In this document: one piece after another, positions 9,868-20,045 of the stretch | Layout: each line of letters opens with the position of its first letter | How positions within the stretch are numbered: position 1 is the stretch's first letter | Source of the DNA: Methylotenera sp. | GTDB taxonomy: Bacteria; Pseudomonadota; Gammaproteobacteria; Burkholderiales; Methylophilaceae | Length of the DNA stretch: 64,000 nt | Direction of reading: 5' to 3' | NCBI GenBank assembly: GCA_013141075.1 | Contig: JABFRQ010000003.1 | Coordinates: 186,001 to 250,000 of the forward strand | Program-made: the position numbers and the translations under genes | The notes under the pieces: model-generated | The model's input: the letters and a program-made list of their open reading frames with translations, nothing else | Database searches by the model: none | Told to the model about the DNA's origin: nothing

Positions 9868-10590
9868 TCAAGATTTTAGGCCTTGAATCCACTGCATATA
9901 AACTTGGTTTGCCACTTTATTGAGAAAAAATACATGTAAAGGCAAAGTTTGTTGCATGTCATCTGCCTGCTGAACGGCAATACTACTGGCAGATTCTTTT
10001 AGTTCGTCAGCACCTGCTTCACACCATTTTTGCACCATGCCAATGGTCATTTCAATGTGCGTTTGAAACGCCAAATGCTTGCCAATTGACCACGCTTGGT
10101 TTTGGCAATACGGGCTGGCAAGCAAGTGAATAGCGCCTGCTGGCAAACTGAACGTTTCGCCGTGCCAGTGAAAGGCGTTAAATAGTTCAATCTCGCCAAA
10201 CCAATGTTTTGCCACTGCATTTTGGCTAACTGTCACTTTACCCCAGCCGATTTCTTTAACCGCATTTTTGCTCACAACGCCACCGAGTGCTTTACTAATA
10301 AGCTGCCCACCCAAGCAATGGCCGAGTAATGGAATATCATTAGCATAAGCTTCACGAATTAAGTCTAATATTGGTGCAATCCAAGGCAAATCATCATTCA
10401 CACTCATGGGACCACCCATCAATACCATGCCGCTGTGAGCCAATATCGACGCGGGTGCTGGCTTACCTTCATCTACCTCGTGTAATTGCCATGGTATATT
10501 TTGTGCGGTTAAAAAGTCGCCCAAATAGCCCGCGCCTTCGTGTGCAATGAAGCGAAATATAATGACTGGTTTCATGTTGCCTGAGTTCAT
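9868..10590 (-). CDS. Class I glutamine amidotransferase-like protein
   Basis: A 240-residue cytoplasmic protein of the GATase1 fold (GMP synthase glutaminase-like, stand-alone). The nucleophile elbow is [17 protein letters not shown], the catalytic His lies in [10 protein letters not shown] and the acidic partner in THIEMT. No synthetase domain is attached, so it may hydrolyse glutamine or a gamma-glutamyl compound; the true substrate is unknown. Its start overlaps the rluE stop by 4 bp. Confidence 0.82.
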   Translation of the reverse strand: MNSGNMKPVIIFRFIAHEGAGYLGDFLTAQNIPWQLHEVDEGKPAPASILAHSGMVLMGGPMSVNDDLPWIAPILDLIREAYANDIPLLGHCLGGQLISKALGGVVSKNAVKEIGWGKVTVSQNAVAKHWFGEIELFNAFHWHGETFSLPAGAIHLLASPYCQNQAWSIGKHLAFQTHIEMTIGMVQKWCEAGADELKESASSIAVQQADDMQQTLPLHVFFLNKVANQVYMQWIQGLKS

Positions 10591-11123
10591 ATTGAAAGCA
10601 CCTTGTAAGTGCCAGCTTCCAAATTATCAATCGTGTAATTGCCTATGGCATAGCGAATTAACCGCAAAGTAGGAAAGCCAATTTTAGCCGTCATGCGCCG
10701 CACTTGGCGGTTTTTACCCTCAGAAATTTTAATTTCTAGCCAACTGGTCGGAATCGCCTTACGCTCCCGTATTGGCGGGTCTCGCGGCCATAAATTTTCA
10801 GGTTCGCTCATAAGCCGCGCTTGGGCAGGTTTTGCTACAAAATCAGTTAAATCCAACCCTAATCTCAGTGGTTCTAAATCCGCATCGCAAGGCGCGCCTT
10901 CTACCTGCACCCAATAAGTTTTCAATTCTTTATGTTTTGGGTCACTTAAACGGTGTTGCAACAGGCCATCATCGGTTAAAATGAGCAAGCCCTCGCTATC
11001 TGTGTCTAATCGCCCTGCGGCGTACACATTTGGCGTATCGATATAGGCTTTTAACGTAGCATGCTTCTCGTGAGCAGTGAACTGGCACACTACGTTAAAG
11101 GGTTTATTGAATAAAATTATCAT
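10587..11123 (-). CDS. rluE: 23S rRNA pseudouridine synthase, RluE family
   Basis: A 178-residue protein of the RsuA/RluE group lacking an S4 domain, as RluE does. The catalytic aspartate is in [27 protein letters not shown] at the N terminus and the basic [22 protein letters not shown] motif region near the C terminus fit the family. RluE of E. coli modifies U2457 of 23S rRNA. The start codon is only 13 bp from the divergent icd start. Confidence 0.9.
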   Translation of the reverse strand: MIILFNKPFNVVCQFTAHEKHATLKAYIDTPNVYAAGRLDTDSEGLLILTDDGLLQHRLSDPKHKELKTYWVQVEGAPCDADLEPLRLGLDLTDFVAKPAQARLMSEPENLWPRDPPIRERKAIPTSWLEIKISEGKNRQVRRMTAKIGFPTLRLIRYAIGNYTIDNLEAGTYKVLSI

Positions 11124-11136
11124 TAGGAATTATGTT

Positions 11137-12390
11137 ATGTCTTCAAAAATACTAGATTCAAAAATTATAGTGCCGAGCACGGGCGAAAAAATAACGGTCA
11201 ACGCCGACAATTCGCTCAACGTGCCGAATCATCCTATTATCCCATTTATTGAAGGCGATGGCATCGGGTTTGATATTACGCCACCAATGATTAAAGTAGT
11301 GGATACCGCCGTGAATAAAGCTTACGGTGGCGCACGTAAAATCTCTTGGATGGAAGTTTTTGCAGGCGAAAAATCCACGACTATTTACGACAAAAATACT
11401 TGGCTTTCAGACGAAACCATGAAGGCGCTCAAAGAATATGTAATCTCAATCAAAGGCCCGCTCACCACGCCTGTGGGCGGCGGTATACGCTCGCTGAACG
11501 TGACATTACGCCAAGAGTTAGACTTATACGTGTGCTTGCGCCCAATTCAATATTTCACTGGCGTACCTAGCCCTGTTAAAGCGCCAGAAAAAGTGGATAT
11601 GGTGATTTTTAGAGAAAACACTGAAGACATTTACGCAGGCATTGAATGGGCTGCGGGCTCTGATGAAGTAAAAAAAGTGATTCAATTTTTAAGCGACATG
11701 GGTATGCGTAAAAAAATTCGCTTTCCTGAAAGTTCGGCCATTGGCATTAAGCCAGTTTCAATAGATGGTAGCAAACGCTTAATCCGCAAGGCGATTCAGT
11801 ACGCGATTGATAACAATCGCAAATCTGTCACTATTACCCATAAAGGCAACATCATGAAGTTCACCGAAGGTGGCTTTAGAGACTGGGGCTATGAACTCGC
11901 AAAAGAAGAATTTGGCGCAGTTGAGATTGACGGTGGCCCATGGTGTAAATTGCCGAATGGCATTGTCATTAAAGACTGCATTGCCGACGCGTTCTTACAA
12001 GAAATTTTATTACACCCAGCAGATTACGATGTGGTAACTGCCTTAAACCTAAACGGCGATTACATGAGCGATGCTTTGGCGGCGCAAGTTGGCGGCATTG
12101 GCATTGCACCAGGCGCCAATTTAAGTGACACCGTTGCAATGTTTGAAGCCACTCACGGCACTGCGCCAAAAATCGCAGGTAAAGATTTAGCTAACCCTAG
12201 TTCTTTAATACTTTCTGCTGAAATGATGTTGCGCCATATGGGCTGGGTTGAAGCTGCAGATTTAGTGCTAAACGGTGTAGCAAAAGCAATTATATCTAAA
12301 CGTGTAACGGGCGATTTTTCAAGTCAAATGGAAGGTGCAACACAAGTGGGTACGGCGCAATTTGGTGATGAAATTATTGCAAATATGTAA
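11137..12390 (+). CDS. icd: Isocitrate dehydrogenase, probably NAD-preferring
   Basis: Oxidative decarboxylation of isocitrate to 2-oxoglutarate. The ATG at 11137 with AGGAAT upstream gives 417 residues, one more than E. coli Icd; an upstream in-frame GTG at 11077 adds residues unlike the family. The substrate loop [14 protein letters not shown] is intact. From my memory of E. coli Icd, an ungapped C-terminal alignment gives K344 kept, Y345 to Ile, V351 to Ala, Y391 to Gly and R395 to Ser. Three of these equal substitutions used to switch E. coli Icd to NAD. NAD or dual specificity is known in some obligate methylotrophs. Confidence 0.93.
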   Translation: MSSKILDSKIIVPSTGEKITVNADNSLNVPNHPIIPFIEGDGIGFDITPPMIKVVDTAVNKAYGGARKISWMEVFAGEKSTTIYDKNTWLSDETMKALKEYVISIKGPLTTPVGGGIRSLNVTLRQELDLYVCLRPIQYFTGVPSPVKAPEKVDMVIFRENTEDIYAGIEWAAGSDEVKKVIQFLSDMGMRKKIRFPESSAIGIKPVSIDGSKRLIRKAIQYAIDNNRKSVTITHKGNIMKFTEGGFRDWGYELAKEEFGAVEIDGGPWCKLPNGIVIKDCIADAFLQEILLHPADYDVVTALNLNGDYMSDALAAQVGGIGIAPGANLSDTVAMFEATHGTAPKIAGKDLANPSSLILSAEMMLRHMGWVEAADLVLNGVAKAIISKRVTGDFSSQMEGATQVGTAQFGDEIIANM

Positions 12391-12536
12391 TGTAGCTAAG
12401 ATGTAAAAGGTACATTAAATTGTAAATTTTGTGCTGTAACAAGCGCAAAGACTTTACAAAAAAATTTCTAAAGGGCATTATTAGTTTGATAACAAGTAAT
12501 TGGGAAGGCTTTAATGTTGTTTATTGATAGAATTTT

Positions 12537-14258
12537 ATGTCTACTGTAGCACCAGCCAACAAACTTAGCGGACTCGCTCGCACTTTAATTCAAGAAAAAT
12601 TACTTTCTGAAGTTGAAGCAAATGCGATACAAGCGCAGGCCAATGCGGCTAGCTCGCTATTTATTACACGACTTATTCAAAGCAAAAAACTAAGTGCGCT
12701 AGTAATTGCCGAAACTTCTGCAAAAGCATTTGGCTTTCCTTATTTTAATTTAGATGCTTTTAACCCAGATTATTTGCCGCCTAAGAAAATTGACGAAAAG
12801 TTAATGTTGTCAAATCGCGTACTTGCCTTGCAAGTGCGTAACAACGTACTTTATGTTGCAATTTCTGACCCAACCAATCTACATGCCTTAGATAGCGTAC
12901 AGTTCCAAATGGGCATGAGCCTTTCTCCAGTAGTAGTAGAAGACGATAAACTCGGCCGCTGGATTGATAAGCTCATTGAAGCTAGTGACACCAGCATGAA
13001 GTCGCTAGATTTAGGTAATGATGATTACGACTTAGGTGGCGATGATATAGAGCAAGAGGACGTTGCGCAAACGCAAGAAGTTGACGATGCGCCTGTTGTT
13101 AAGTTTTTAAATAAAATGCTGTTGGACGCCATTAACATGGGCGCCTCTGACTTGCACTTTGAGCCTTATGAAAAGTTTTACCGCGTTCGTTATCGGGTAG
13201 ATGGCATTTTGCGCGAGATTACCCAACCACCACTAGCCATTAAAGATAAGCTCGCTTCGCGCATTAAAGTGATTTCCAGCATGGATATCTCTGAAAAACG
13301 TATTCCGCAAGATGGCCGCATGAAATTGGTGTTATCTAAAACGCGCACTATTGATTTTCGGGTTAGTACGTTACCGCTTATCAATGGTGAAAAAATCGTG
13401 ATGCGGATTTTAGATCCCTCTAGTGCCACGCTAGGCATTGAAGCGTTAGGCTACGAGCCTGCACAGAAAGAGGCGCTTCTTAGCGCTGTCAGCCGACCTT
13501 ATGGCCTTGTGTTGGTAACAGGGCCAACAGGTTCTGGCAAAACGGTATCACTTTACACTTGCCTCAATATTTTAAACAACCCTGGGGTTAATATTGCCAC
13601 GGCGGAAGACCCGTGTGAAATCCCGCTCGCTGGTATTAACCAAGTGAACGTAAATGATAAGCAAGGCCTTACTTTTGCCGCCGCGCTAAAATCATTCTTG
13701 CGGCAAGATCCAGACATCATCATGATTGGTGAAATTCGCGATCTTGAAACTGCAGACATGGCCATTAAAGCCGCATCTACAGGCCACATGGTGCTTTCAA
13801 CCTTACATACCAATGATGCACCTTCTACCCTAACGCGACTTTTAAATATGGGCGTAGCGCCGTTTAATATTGCGTCAGCTGTTTCACTCATCACCGCGCA
13901 ACGTTTAGCTAGGCGTTTATGTAAAAGCTGCAAAGTACCTATGAACGATGTACCAAATGAGGCCTTGCTTGGCGTAGGATTCACCGAAGCAGATTTAGAT
14001 GGATCATGGCAATTATATGGCCCTAAAGAAGGTGGCTGTGAAATGTGTAATAATGGCTACAAAGGTCGAGTTGGTATTTATCAAGTAATGCCAATCACCG
14101 ATGCGATTAGTCGAATTATTATGAAAAGTGGCACGGCGCATGATATTGCCGATCAAGCAAAAATTGAAGGCGTTAAAGATTTGCGTCAGTCTGGTTTAAT
14201 TAAAGTCATGCAAGGCTTAACCTCAATTGAGGAAGTCGAAGCTTGTACTAATGAATAA
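12537..14258 (+). CDS. pilB: Type IV pilus assembly ATPase PilB
   Basis: Hexameric motor that drives pilin polymerisation at the inner membrane. The 573 residues comprise an N-terminal MshEN/T2SSE_N domain (about 1-170) and the secretion ATPase domain with Walker A GPTGSGKT, Asp boxes (EDPCEIPLAGINQV), Walker B DPDIIMIGEIRD, and a tetracysteine zinc site (CKSC ... CEMC). Only a weak ribosome site precedes the ATG. pilC follows after 14 bp. Confidence 0.96.
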   Translation: MSTVAPANKLSGLARTLIQEKLLSEVEANAIQAQANAASSLFITRLIQSKKLSALVIAETSAKAFGFPYFNLDAFNPDYLPPKKIDEKLMLSNRVLALQVRNNVLYVAISDPTNLHALDSVQFQMGMSLSPVVVEDDKLGRWIDKLIEASDTSMKSLDLGNDDYDLGGDDIEQEDVAQTQEVDDAPVVKFLNKMLLDAINMGASDLHFEPYEKFYRVRYRVDGILREITQPPLAIKDKLASRIKVISSMDISEKRIPQDGRMKLVLSKTRTIDFRVSTLPLINGEKIVMRILDPSSATLGIEALGYEPAQKEALLSAVSRPYGLVLVTGPTGSGKTVSLYTCLNILNNPGVNIATAEDPCEIPLAGINQVNVNDKQGLTFAAALKSFLRQDPDIIMIGEIRDLETADMAIKAASTGHMVLSTLHTNDAPSTLTRLLNMGVAPFNIASAVSLITAQRLARRLCKSCKVPMNDVPNEALLGVGFTEADLDGSWQLYGPKEGGCEMCNNGYKGRVGIYQVMPITDAISRIIMKSGTAHDIADQAKIEGVKDLRQSGLIKVMQGLTSIEEVEACTNE

Positions 14259-14272
14259 TATGGGGAATCAAT

Positions 14273-15496
14273 ATGGCAGCTAATGCTAAAGCCACAAAAG
14301 AGCTCACCTACTCTTGGGAAGGCAAAGACAAAAAAGGCAAACTCATTAAAGGTGAGATGAAAGCGACTGGCGATTCATTCGTTAATGCTACCTTACGTCG
14401 CCAAGGCATTACCGTTACCAAAGTAAAAAAACAAAGTAGCTTTAAAAGTAAGGGCAGCGTATCAGAAAAAGACGTCACCCTATTTACACGCCAACTTGCC
14501 ACCATGATGAAAGCAGGCGTACCACTACTGCAGTCATTTGATATTGTAGGTAAGGGCCACAGCAACCCAGCCGTTGCTAAATTGTTGTTAGATATTAAAT
14601 CCGATATTGAAACAGGTAGCAGCATGAGCGCTGCCTTTCGTAAATACCCGCTACATTTTGATGCACTTTTTTGCAACCTAGTTGGAGCTGGCGAGCAGGC
14701 TGGTATTTTGGATACTTTGCTTGATCGCTTGGCGACCTATAAAGAAAAAATTCAAGCTATTAAAGGTAAAATTAAATCTGCGCTAATTTACCCAATTTCT
14801 ATTCTTGTTGTGGCCTTTGTAATTACTGCTGTGATTATGATTTTCGTAATTCCCGCGTTTGAAGATTTATTCAGCAGCTTTGGTGCCGACTTACCCACAC
14901 CGACATTGATTGTGATGGCGATTTCTAAGATATTTGTAGAATGGTGGTGGGCAATTTTTGGCTCAATTGGTTTAGCGGTATGGTTTTTCTTTTACACTTG
15001 GAAGCGTTCATTGAGTATGCAAGCCACTATGGATAAGCTGATGCTCAAAGCACCAATATTTGGCGAGATTATTCGCAAAGCTACCATTGCAAGATGGGCA
15101 CGTACTTTAGCAACCATGTTTTCTGCTGGGGTACCGTTAGTGGAGGCTTTAGATTCTGTTGCAGGTGCTTGCGGTAATCGCGTATATTATGATGCTACAA
15201 AAAAAGTGCAAAGCGAAATTAGCACAGGTACCAGCTTAACAGTTGCGATGCAAAATACGAATGTGTTCCCCAATATGGTCATGCAGATGACTGCAATTGG
15301 TGAGGAGTCAGGCGCCTTAGATTCAATGTTAAGCAAAGTTGCAGATTTTTTTGAGGCTGAAGTAGATGATGCTGTAGATGCAATGGCGAGCTTAATGGAA
15401 CCAATCATTATGGTGGTGCTAGGTACTTTAATTGGTGGCTTAGTCGTTGCTATGTACTTACCTATCTTTAAAATGGGTGCTGTAGTTGGCGGCTAG
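14273..15496 (+). CDS. pilC: Type IV pilus inner-membrane platform protein PilC
   Basis: A 407-residue polytopic protein with two T2SSF domains, each around a MMKAGVPLLQSFD / MFSAGVPLVEALD motif, and three long hydrophobic segments. It anchors PilB and the growing pilus. The start is preceded by GGGGAATCA. In many relatives pilD (prepilin peptidase) and coaE follow; here the strand ends at a terminator and dsbC faces it. Confidence 0.96.
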   Translation: MAANAKATKELTYSWEGKDKKGKLIKGEMKATGDSFVNATLRRQGITVTKVKKQSSFKSKGSVSEKDVTLFTRQLATMMKAGVPLLQSFDIVGKGHSNPAVAKLLLDIKSDIETGSSMSAAFRKYPLHFDALFCNLVGAGEQAGILDTLLDRLATYKEKIQAIKGKIKSALIYPISILVVAFVITAVIMIFVIPAFEDLFSSFGADLPTPTLIVMAISKIFVEWWWAIFGSIGLAVWFFFYTWKRSLSMQATMDKLMLKAPIFGEIIRKATIARWARTLATMFSAGVPLVEALDSVAGACGNRVYYDATKKVQSEISTGTSLTVAMQNTNVFPNMVMQMTAIGEESGALDSMLSKVADFFEAEVDDAVDAMASLMEPIIMVVLGTLIGGLVVAMYLPIFKMGAVVGG

Positions 15497-15526
15497 AACT
15501 AATTTACAGTCCAGCTGAAACTCTCA

Positions 15527-15560
15527 TAAAAAAAGCGACCAAACTGGTCGCTTTTTTTAT
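15527..15560. terminator. Bidirectional terminator between pilC and dsbC
   Basis: AAAAGCGACCA and TGGTCGCTTTT pair around a 3-nt loop with a poly-A run before and a poly-T run after, fitting the convergent gene arrangement. Confidence 0.92.
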
Positions 15561-15613
15561 TTTATAAATGAGTGCGCACTATGCCCTATACTTTCAAGCA
15601 TAGTACGGACACT

Positions 15614-16333
15614 TTATTTTTTAGCAGCTATCATTGCACGCTCAATTTCCTTATAAGGCTGCGCGCCTAGCATACGTTTACCATCGGCAAAAATTAGTGT
15701 TGGCGTGCTTGTTACACCAAGTTTTCTAGCTAATTCGCCAATTTTCTCAATTGGCACTTCGCAATTACTGGTTGTTTTTGGTAGTTGGTCGCGCATAATC
15801 CAATCTTCCCAAGCTTTTACGCGGTCTTTGGCGCACCAAATTGATTTAGATTTATTTGCAGAATCAGGGTGCAATTGCGCAATTGGGTATAAAAACGTAT
15901 ATACCGTTACATCGGTAATATTTGTCATTTCATTGCGCTCTAAGCGCTTGCAATAAGGGCAATCTACATCAGAAAACACCACCAATTTACGGCTACCGTT
16001 ACCTTTTACCACTTTAATGGCTTGGTCTAGCGGTAGACTATTGAAGTCAACTTTTGTAAGCTCTTCCATGCGCTCGCCAGTGATGTCTTTTTTAGTTTTT
16101 GGGTCAACCAAGCGGCCTTCAGCAATCAAAAAGCTCATTTTTTCATCGGTGTAGATAATTTGACCACCCATAAATACTTCATACAGACCGGCATAAGGCG
16201 TTTTGGTCACACTTTCAACCTTAAATTTTGGATAAGCCGCTTCTACAGCTTTTTTAACGCCAGCTTCATCTGCAAAAGCAAATGTACTGAATGCGGCGCT
16301 TAATAAGGTAAAGCTCACTAATTTTTTTAACAT
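15614..16333 (-). CDS. dsbC: Thiol:disulfide interchange protein DsbC
   Basis: Periplasmic disulfide isomerase. The 239 residues include a cleavable signal peptide (about 1-21, ending AFA-DE), an N-terminal dimerisation domain, and a thioredoxin-fold domain with the active site DCPYCKRLE and the cis-proline region SSTPTLIF-like (TSTPTLIFADG). A second cysteine pair (WCAKDR ... SNCEVP) is present as in other DsbC proteins. Reduction by DsbD is expected; dsbD is not in the window. Confidence 0.93.
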   Translation of the reverse strand: MLKKLVSFTLLSAAFSTFAFADEAGVKKAVEAAYPKFKVESVTKTPYAGLYEVFMGGQIIYTDEKMSFLIAEGRLVDPKTKKDITGERMEELTKVDFNSLPLDQAIKVVKGNGSRKLVVFSDVDCPYCKRLERNEMTNITDVTVYTFLYPIAQLHPDSANKSKSIWCAKDRVKAWEDWIMRDQLPKTTSNCEVPIEKIGELARKLGVTSTPTLIFADGKRMLGAQPYKEIERAMIAAKK

Positions 16334-16389
16334 TTAATTTCCTAAATTGATTAAATTCTTAACTGTATTCTTTTCCATAGCGCAACATT

Positions 16390-17583
16390 CTAAAGCGCTA
16401 TTGCATTTGCCACTAACATTTTTTTAATTACGTGGTAATTAGTCGCAGACAATCCCCAATTCCTTACATTTTTTATGACTACATTTTGCTGCTCAAATAA
16501 CTTATAAAGGCCATCAGTTAGCACTAACATATTCAGCAAATCAGCTTTTCTGATGCGCGTATAACGCTTCAGCAAGCTACTATCGTTCAACGGCCGATAT
16601 TGATTTTTTTCTTTATATATTTCAATTAAATCAACCACATCTCTAAATCCTAAATTCGCGCCTTGACCAGCCATTGGGTGAATTTGATGGGCTGCATCAC
16701 CAACTAACACCACACAATCACGCACAAATTGATGTGTTGTTTGCAAGTTAAGCGGAAAAGCGGCAAGGGGGCTTAATAAGTTAAATTCGCCCAAAATATT
16801 GCCACCAGCCGCCATTACGCGATTAGCGAATTCAGTCTCGCTCAGCTTTAACAATAAATCAGCTTGTTTGGTTGACACTGACCACACAATACTAAGGGTG
16901 TTATCTGGCAACGGTAACCAAGCCAAAATGCTATTTTTTCCGTCCTCATCTAACGCGAACCATTGTCTAGCAATGTTTGCGTGTGATTTTTCAATTTTAA
17001 AATTGGCTACAATCGCGGTTTGCCCATAAGACCTTTGTTGCATAGGCCAATTAAGCTGTTGACGCACCCATGAATGGCTGCCATCGGCGGCCAATAATAA
17101 GGTACTTTCTATCACTTGTTGATTTGCTAGGCGTAATATTGCCTTGCTTGGCGACGCACTAATAGCCTCGCAAGGGTAATCAAATAACGTACGAATACCA
17201 AGCGCTTCAACTAGCTTTAACAACGCGTGCATCAGCGCTTTAGCTTCTACAATAAAGCCTAGATTATCGGCATTGGCATCACTCGCCATGAGCGCTAGCG
17301 GCGCTTGCGCGGCATCGCCGTAAATCTCCATGGCTTGCATTTCACCTATACGTTTAGCATTAAGTAATTGCCAAACACCTAAACTTGCCAACCATTGCGC
17401 ATTTTTTGGACTAATTGCATAAATTCTTGCATCCCAAACAGCATCTTGAAAATCCGCCTTAGCTGGATTTTTGCTATCCACAATGACTACAGAACAACCT
17501 ACTTGATGCAGCGCCACCGCTGCTGCCAAGCCAACTAAACCAGCGCCCACAATGGCTACATCTGTTTTGATGGGTTTGCTCAT
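16390..17583 (-). CDS. UbiH/UbiF/VisC-family FAD monooxygenase (ubiquinone synthesis)
   Basis: A 397-residue flavoprotein hydroxylase with the FAD-binding GAGLVGLAAAVAL at the N terminus, a central DG motif, and GDAAHQIHPMAGQGANLGFRD, the UbiI/UbiF-type second FAD motif. It hydroxylates the ring of a polyprenylphenol in ubiquinone synthesis; which carbon cannot be decided here. It overlaps the start of its upstream paralogue's stop by 4 bp (the two are adjacent and co-oriented), so two ring hydroxylations are likely encoded together. Confidence 0.87.
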   Translation of the reverse strand: MSKPIKTDVAIVGAGLVGLAAAVALHQVGCSVVIVDSKNPAKADFQDAVWDARIYAISPKNAQWLASLGVWQLLNAKRIGEMQAMEIYGDAAQAPLALMASDANADNLGFIVEAKALMHALLKLVEALGIRTLFDYPCEAISASPSKAILRLANQQVIESTLLLAADGSHSWVRQQLNWPMQQRSYGQTAIVANFKIEKSHANIARQWFALDEDGKNSILAWLPLPDNTLSIVWSVSTKQADLLLKLSETEFANRVMAAGGNILGEFNLLSPLAAFPLNLQTTHQFVRDCVVLVGDAAHQIHPMAGQGANLGFRDVVDLIEIYKEKNQYRPLNDSSLLKRYTRIRKADLLNMLVLTDGLYKLFEQQNVVIKNVRNWGLSATNYHVIKKMLVANAIAL

Positions 17584-18740
17584 TTACCGAAACTCATTTT
17601 ACTTACCAAGTGTTTTTTTATCGGCTTCACCACATCAAACAAGCCTAAGCCTGCGCTTCTTAAACTGCGCATGCCGATAATATCGTTTGTAAAAATATTC
17701 ACCAAAAAGTCGGTAAACTGCAAACCGCCTTTGGTATCGGCTTGTCGGCTTGCTTGGTAGGCCTCTAGCATTGGAGCGCCTCCCAGAGCATCTTCTGTAG
17801 AAGCGCTAATGTGCTGCGCAAGCGACTCTGCATCGCGTAAACCCACGTTAAAGCCTTGACCAGCCACAGGGTGCATGGTTTGCGCGGCATTGCCGATAAC
17901 CACTAAATGCGGTGTGTCTGCCGTTTTTAATTGCGATAGTTTTAATGGAAAAGCCATGCGTTTTTCTACACTCAAAAAACGCCCAACTCTATCACCAAAT
18001 TGGGCATGAAATTGCGCTAAAAAGTCTGCATCGCTCAAGCTTAATAATGGCGTTATATATTCTTTTTTGCCTGTCCAAACTAAGCTAAAATCGCGTTCTC
18101 CATTAGGCAAAAGCGCCATTGGGCCATCTGCGGTAAAGCGTTCATAGGCAATATTATTGTGCGGCAACTCGGCGCGGACCTTGCTAATAAGCGCGTCGTG
18201 GCCATATTCTTTAGTTTCTTTTACGAGCCCTGCAATTTCATCCAAGCTGCGGCCGCCATCGGCCAACACGACCAATGCACTTTCCAAAATCTGCGATTTA
18301 CCTTGACGGTTGTAAGTAACGTTAGCGTGCGTAGCGTGATGGCTAATCGCTTCAGCACTTGCTTCAAAAACAAAATTTACGCTCGGCTGATTAGCCAGCG
18401 CACCATCAAGCGCCTCGCTCAATGCGCCGTAAGATAGCACGTAGCCAAGCGCCTCTTGTCCGTAATCGCTGGCATGCAATTTACTTCGCCCAAGGCTACC
18501 TTTTTGCGATACGTGAATTGTGTTGATGGCTGTGGCGCGAGGCGCTAACTTATCCCAAACACCAAGCTTTTCTAGAATACGCTTGCTACCATACGAGAGC
18601 GCCAGCGCACGGCTTTCAGCATAAGCTGCGCCTTGTTTACGCGCTTCAAGCACAGTCACGGCAATATCCTGTTTCGCCAACAGTAGCGCCAAGGTCGCGC
18701 CTACTGGCCCGCCACCTACGATGATAATGGGTTCCGTCAT
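17580..18740 (-). CDS. ubiH: 2-octaprenyl-6-methoxyphenol hydroxylase-like UbiH
   Basis: A 386-residue FAD monooxygenase with GGGPVGATLALLLA at the N terminus and GNAAQTMHPVAGQGFNVGLRD. The GNAAQ variant (Asn instead of Asp) is characteristic of UbiH as opposed to UbiF/UbiI, supporting the assignment. It starts directly after the pepP stop, recalling the classic pepP-ubiH-visC order. Confidence 0.88.
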   Translation of the reverse strand: MTEPIIIVGGGPVGATLALLLAKQDIAVTVLEARKQGAAYAESRALALSYGSKRILEKLGVWDKLAPRATAINTIHVSQKGSLGRSKLHASDYGQEALGYVLSYGALSEALDGALANQPSVNFVFEASAEAISHHATHANVTYNRQGKSQILESALVVLADGGRSLDEIAGLVKETKEYGHDALISKVRAELPHNNIAYERFTADGPMALLPNGERDFSLVWTGKKEYITPLLSLSDADFLAQFHAQFGDRVGRFLSVEKRMAFPLKLSQLKTADTPHLVVIGNAAQTMHPVAGQGFNVGLRDAESLAQHISASTEDALGGAPMLEAYQASRQADTKGGLQFTDFLVNIFTNDIIGMRSLRSAGLGLFDVVKPIKKHLVSKMSFGK

Positions 18741-20045
18741 TTAGCGCTTCATTTGGGCTTCAATATCCGCCACGGTTTTTACTGCATTTTTGGTGAGTAC
18801 TTCACAGCCATTTTGCGTGACTAGCACGTCGTCTTCAATACGAATGCCTATATTCCAAAATGCTTTTGGCACATTATCGGCAGGACGAATGTAGCAGCCA
18901 GGCTCAACGGTGAGCGTCATATTGGGTTCTAGCATACGCCATTCACCCGATTTGTTTTTATACTCACCCACATCATGCACATCCAAACCCAGCCAATGAC
19001 CAGTGCGGTGCATATAAAACTGTCGGTAAGCGCCGCTTTCTAGCACTGCATCTTTGCCGCCTTTGCAGAGCTTTAGGTCAATAAACCCTTGAATCAGCAC
19101 CTCTAGCGCGGCGTCATGCGGCGCATTCCAATGGTTGTTTGTATTCACTTTTTCAATCGCCGCCATTTGCGCGGCCAGCACTAGTTTGTAAACGTCTTTT
19201 TGCGCGGCGCTAAATTTTCCGTTAGTGGGAAATGTGCGCGTAATGTCGCTGGCATAGCCGTCTAACTCACAGCCCGCGTCAATCAGCAATAAATCGCCAT
19301 CATTTAACTTGGCATTATTGGCGTTGTAATGCAGCGTGCAAGCATTGGCGCCACCAGCAACGATGCTGGTATAAGCTGGCGCTTGTGCACCTTTGCGATA
19401 AAATTCATGCAAAAATTCCGCTTCTACTTCATATTCCATCATATGGGGTTTAGTAAACTGCATAGCGCGGTTATGTGCTGCGGCGGCGATATTGGCAGAG
19501 CTGCGCATTATTTCTTGCTCAAACGGCGATTTATAAAGCCGCATTTCATCCACCAATTTACGAATGTCGCAAATATCATCTGGCACACTAACGCCGCTGC
19601 GGGCTTGCGTGCGCAAGGTATTCAACCAGCCAGTGACGCGCGTATCCCAACTTGCGCTTTCGCCCAAACTAAAATGCAATTTAGGTTGATTAGCCAGCAG
19701 CTTTAATGCCACTTCATCTAAGGCGTTAATTGAATGCGCTTCATCAAAGCCAAACTGCTCTTTTGCCGCCTCTGCGCCATAACGAAAACCATCCCAAATT
19801 TCGCGCTCGATATCTTTATCGCGACAAAATAGAATGCTTTTTGGTTCGCTACCAGCCACCAACACCAGCACAGATTCAGGCTCTTTAAAGCCTGTTAAAT
19901 AGTAAAAAGAGCTATCAAATCGGTAAGGGTAGTGCGAATCACGATTGCGAATAACTTCAGGCGCAGTGGGAATAATGGCAATGCCAGCGCTCATTTTTTG
20001 CAAAAGTTGGCCGCGGCGCTGTTGAAATTCTTTTAAGTTAAGCAT
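18741..20045 (-). CDS. pepP: Xaa-Pro aminopeptidase PepP
   Basis: Removes an N-terminal residue preceding proline. The 434 residues have the AMP_N domain followed by the M24 pita-bread fold. Metal ligands are visible as IDAGCELDGYASDITRTF (two Asp), HRTGHWLGLDVHD (His), LTVEPGCYI (Glu) and RIEDDVLV (Glu). It overlaps the murU stop by 8 bp and is followed immediately by ubiH. Confidence 0.96.
   Translation of the reverse strand: MLNLKEFQQRRGQLLQKMSAGIAIIPTAPEVIRNRDSHYPYRFDSSFYYLTGFKEPESVLVLVAGSEPKSILFCRDKDIEREIWDGFRYGAEAAKEQFGFDEAHSINALDEVALKLLANQPKLHFSLGESASWDTRVTGWLNTLRTQARSGVSVPDDICDIRKLVDEMRLYKSPFEQEIMRSSANIAAAAHNRAMQFTKPHMMEYEVEAEFLHEFYRKGAQAPAYTSIVAGGANACTLHYNANNAKLNDGDLLLIDAGCELDGYASDITRTFPTNGKFSAAQKDVYKLVLAAQMAAIEKVNTNNHWNAPHDAALEVLIQGFIDLKLCKGGKDAVLESGAYRQFYMHRTGHWLGLDVHDVGEYKNKSGEWRMLEPNMTLTVEPGCYIRPADNVPKAFWNIGIRIEDDVLVTQNGCEVLTKNAVKTVADIEAQMKR

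Noticed and set aside
11077-11136. Upstream GTG start for icd
   Set aside because: It would add 20 residues absent from the family and overlap rluE; the ATG at 11137 has a ribosome site and gives the normal length.
17770-17800. CTCCCAGAGCAT in ubiH, like the repeat family
   Set aside because: The 17-nt core is absent and the protein has no extra residues there.
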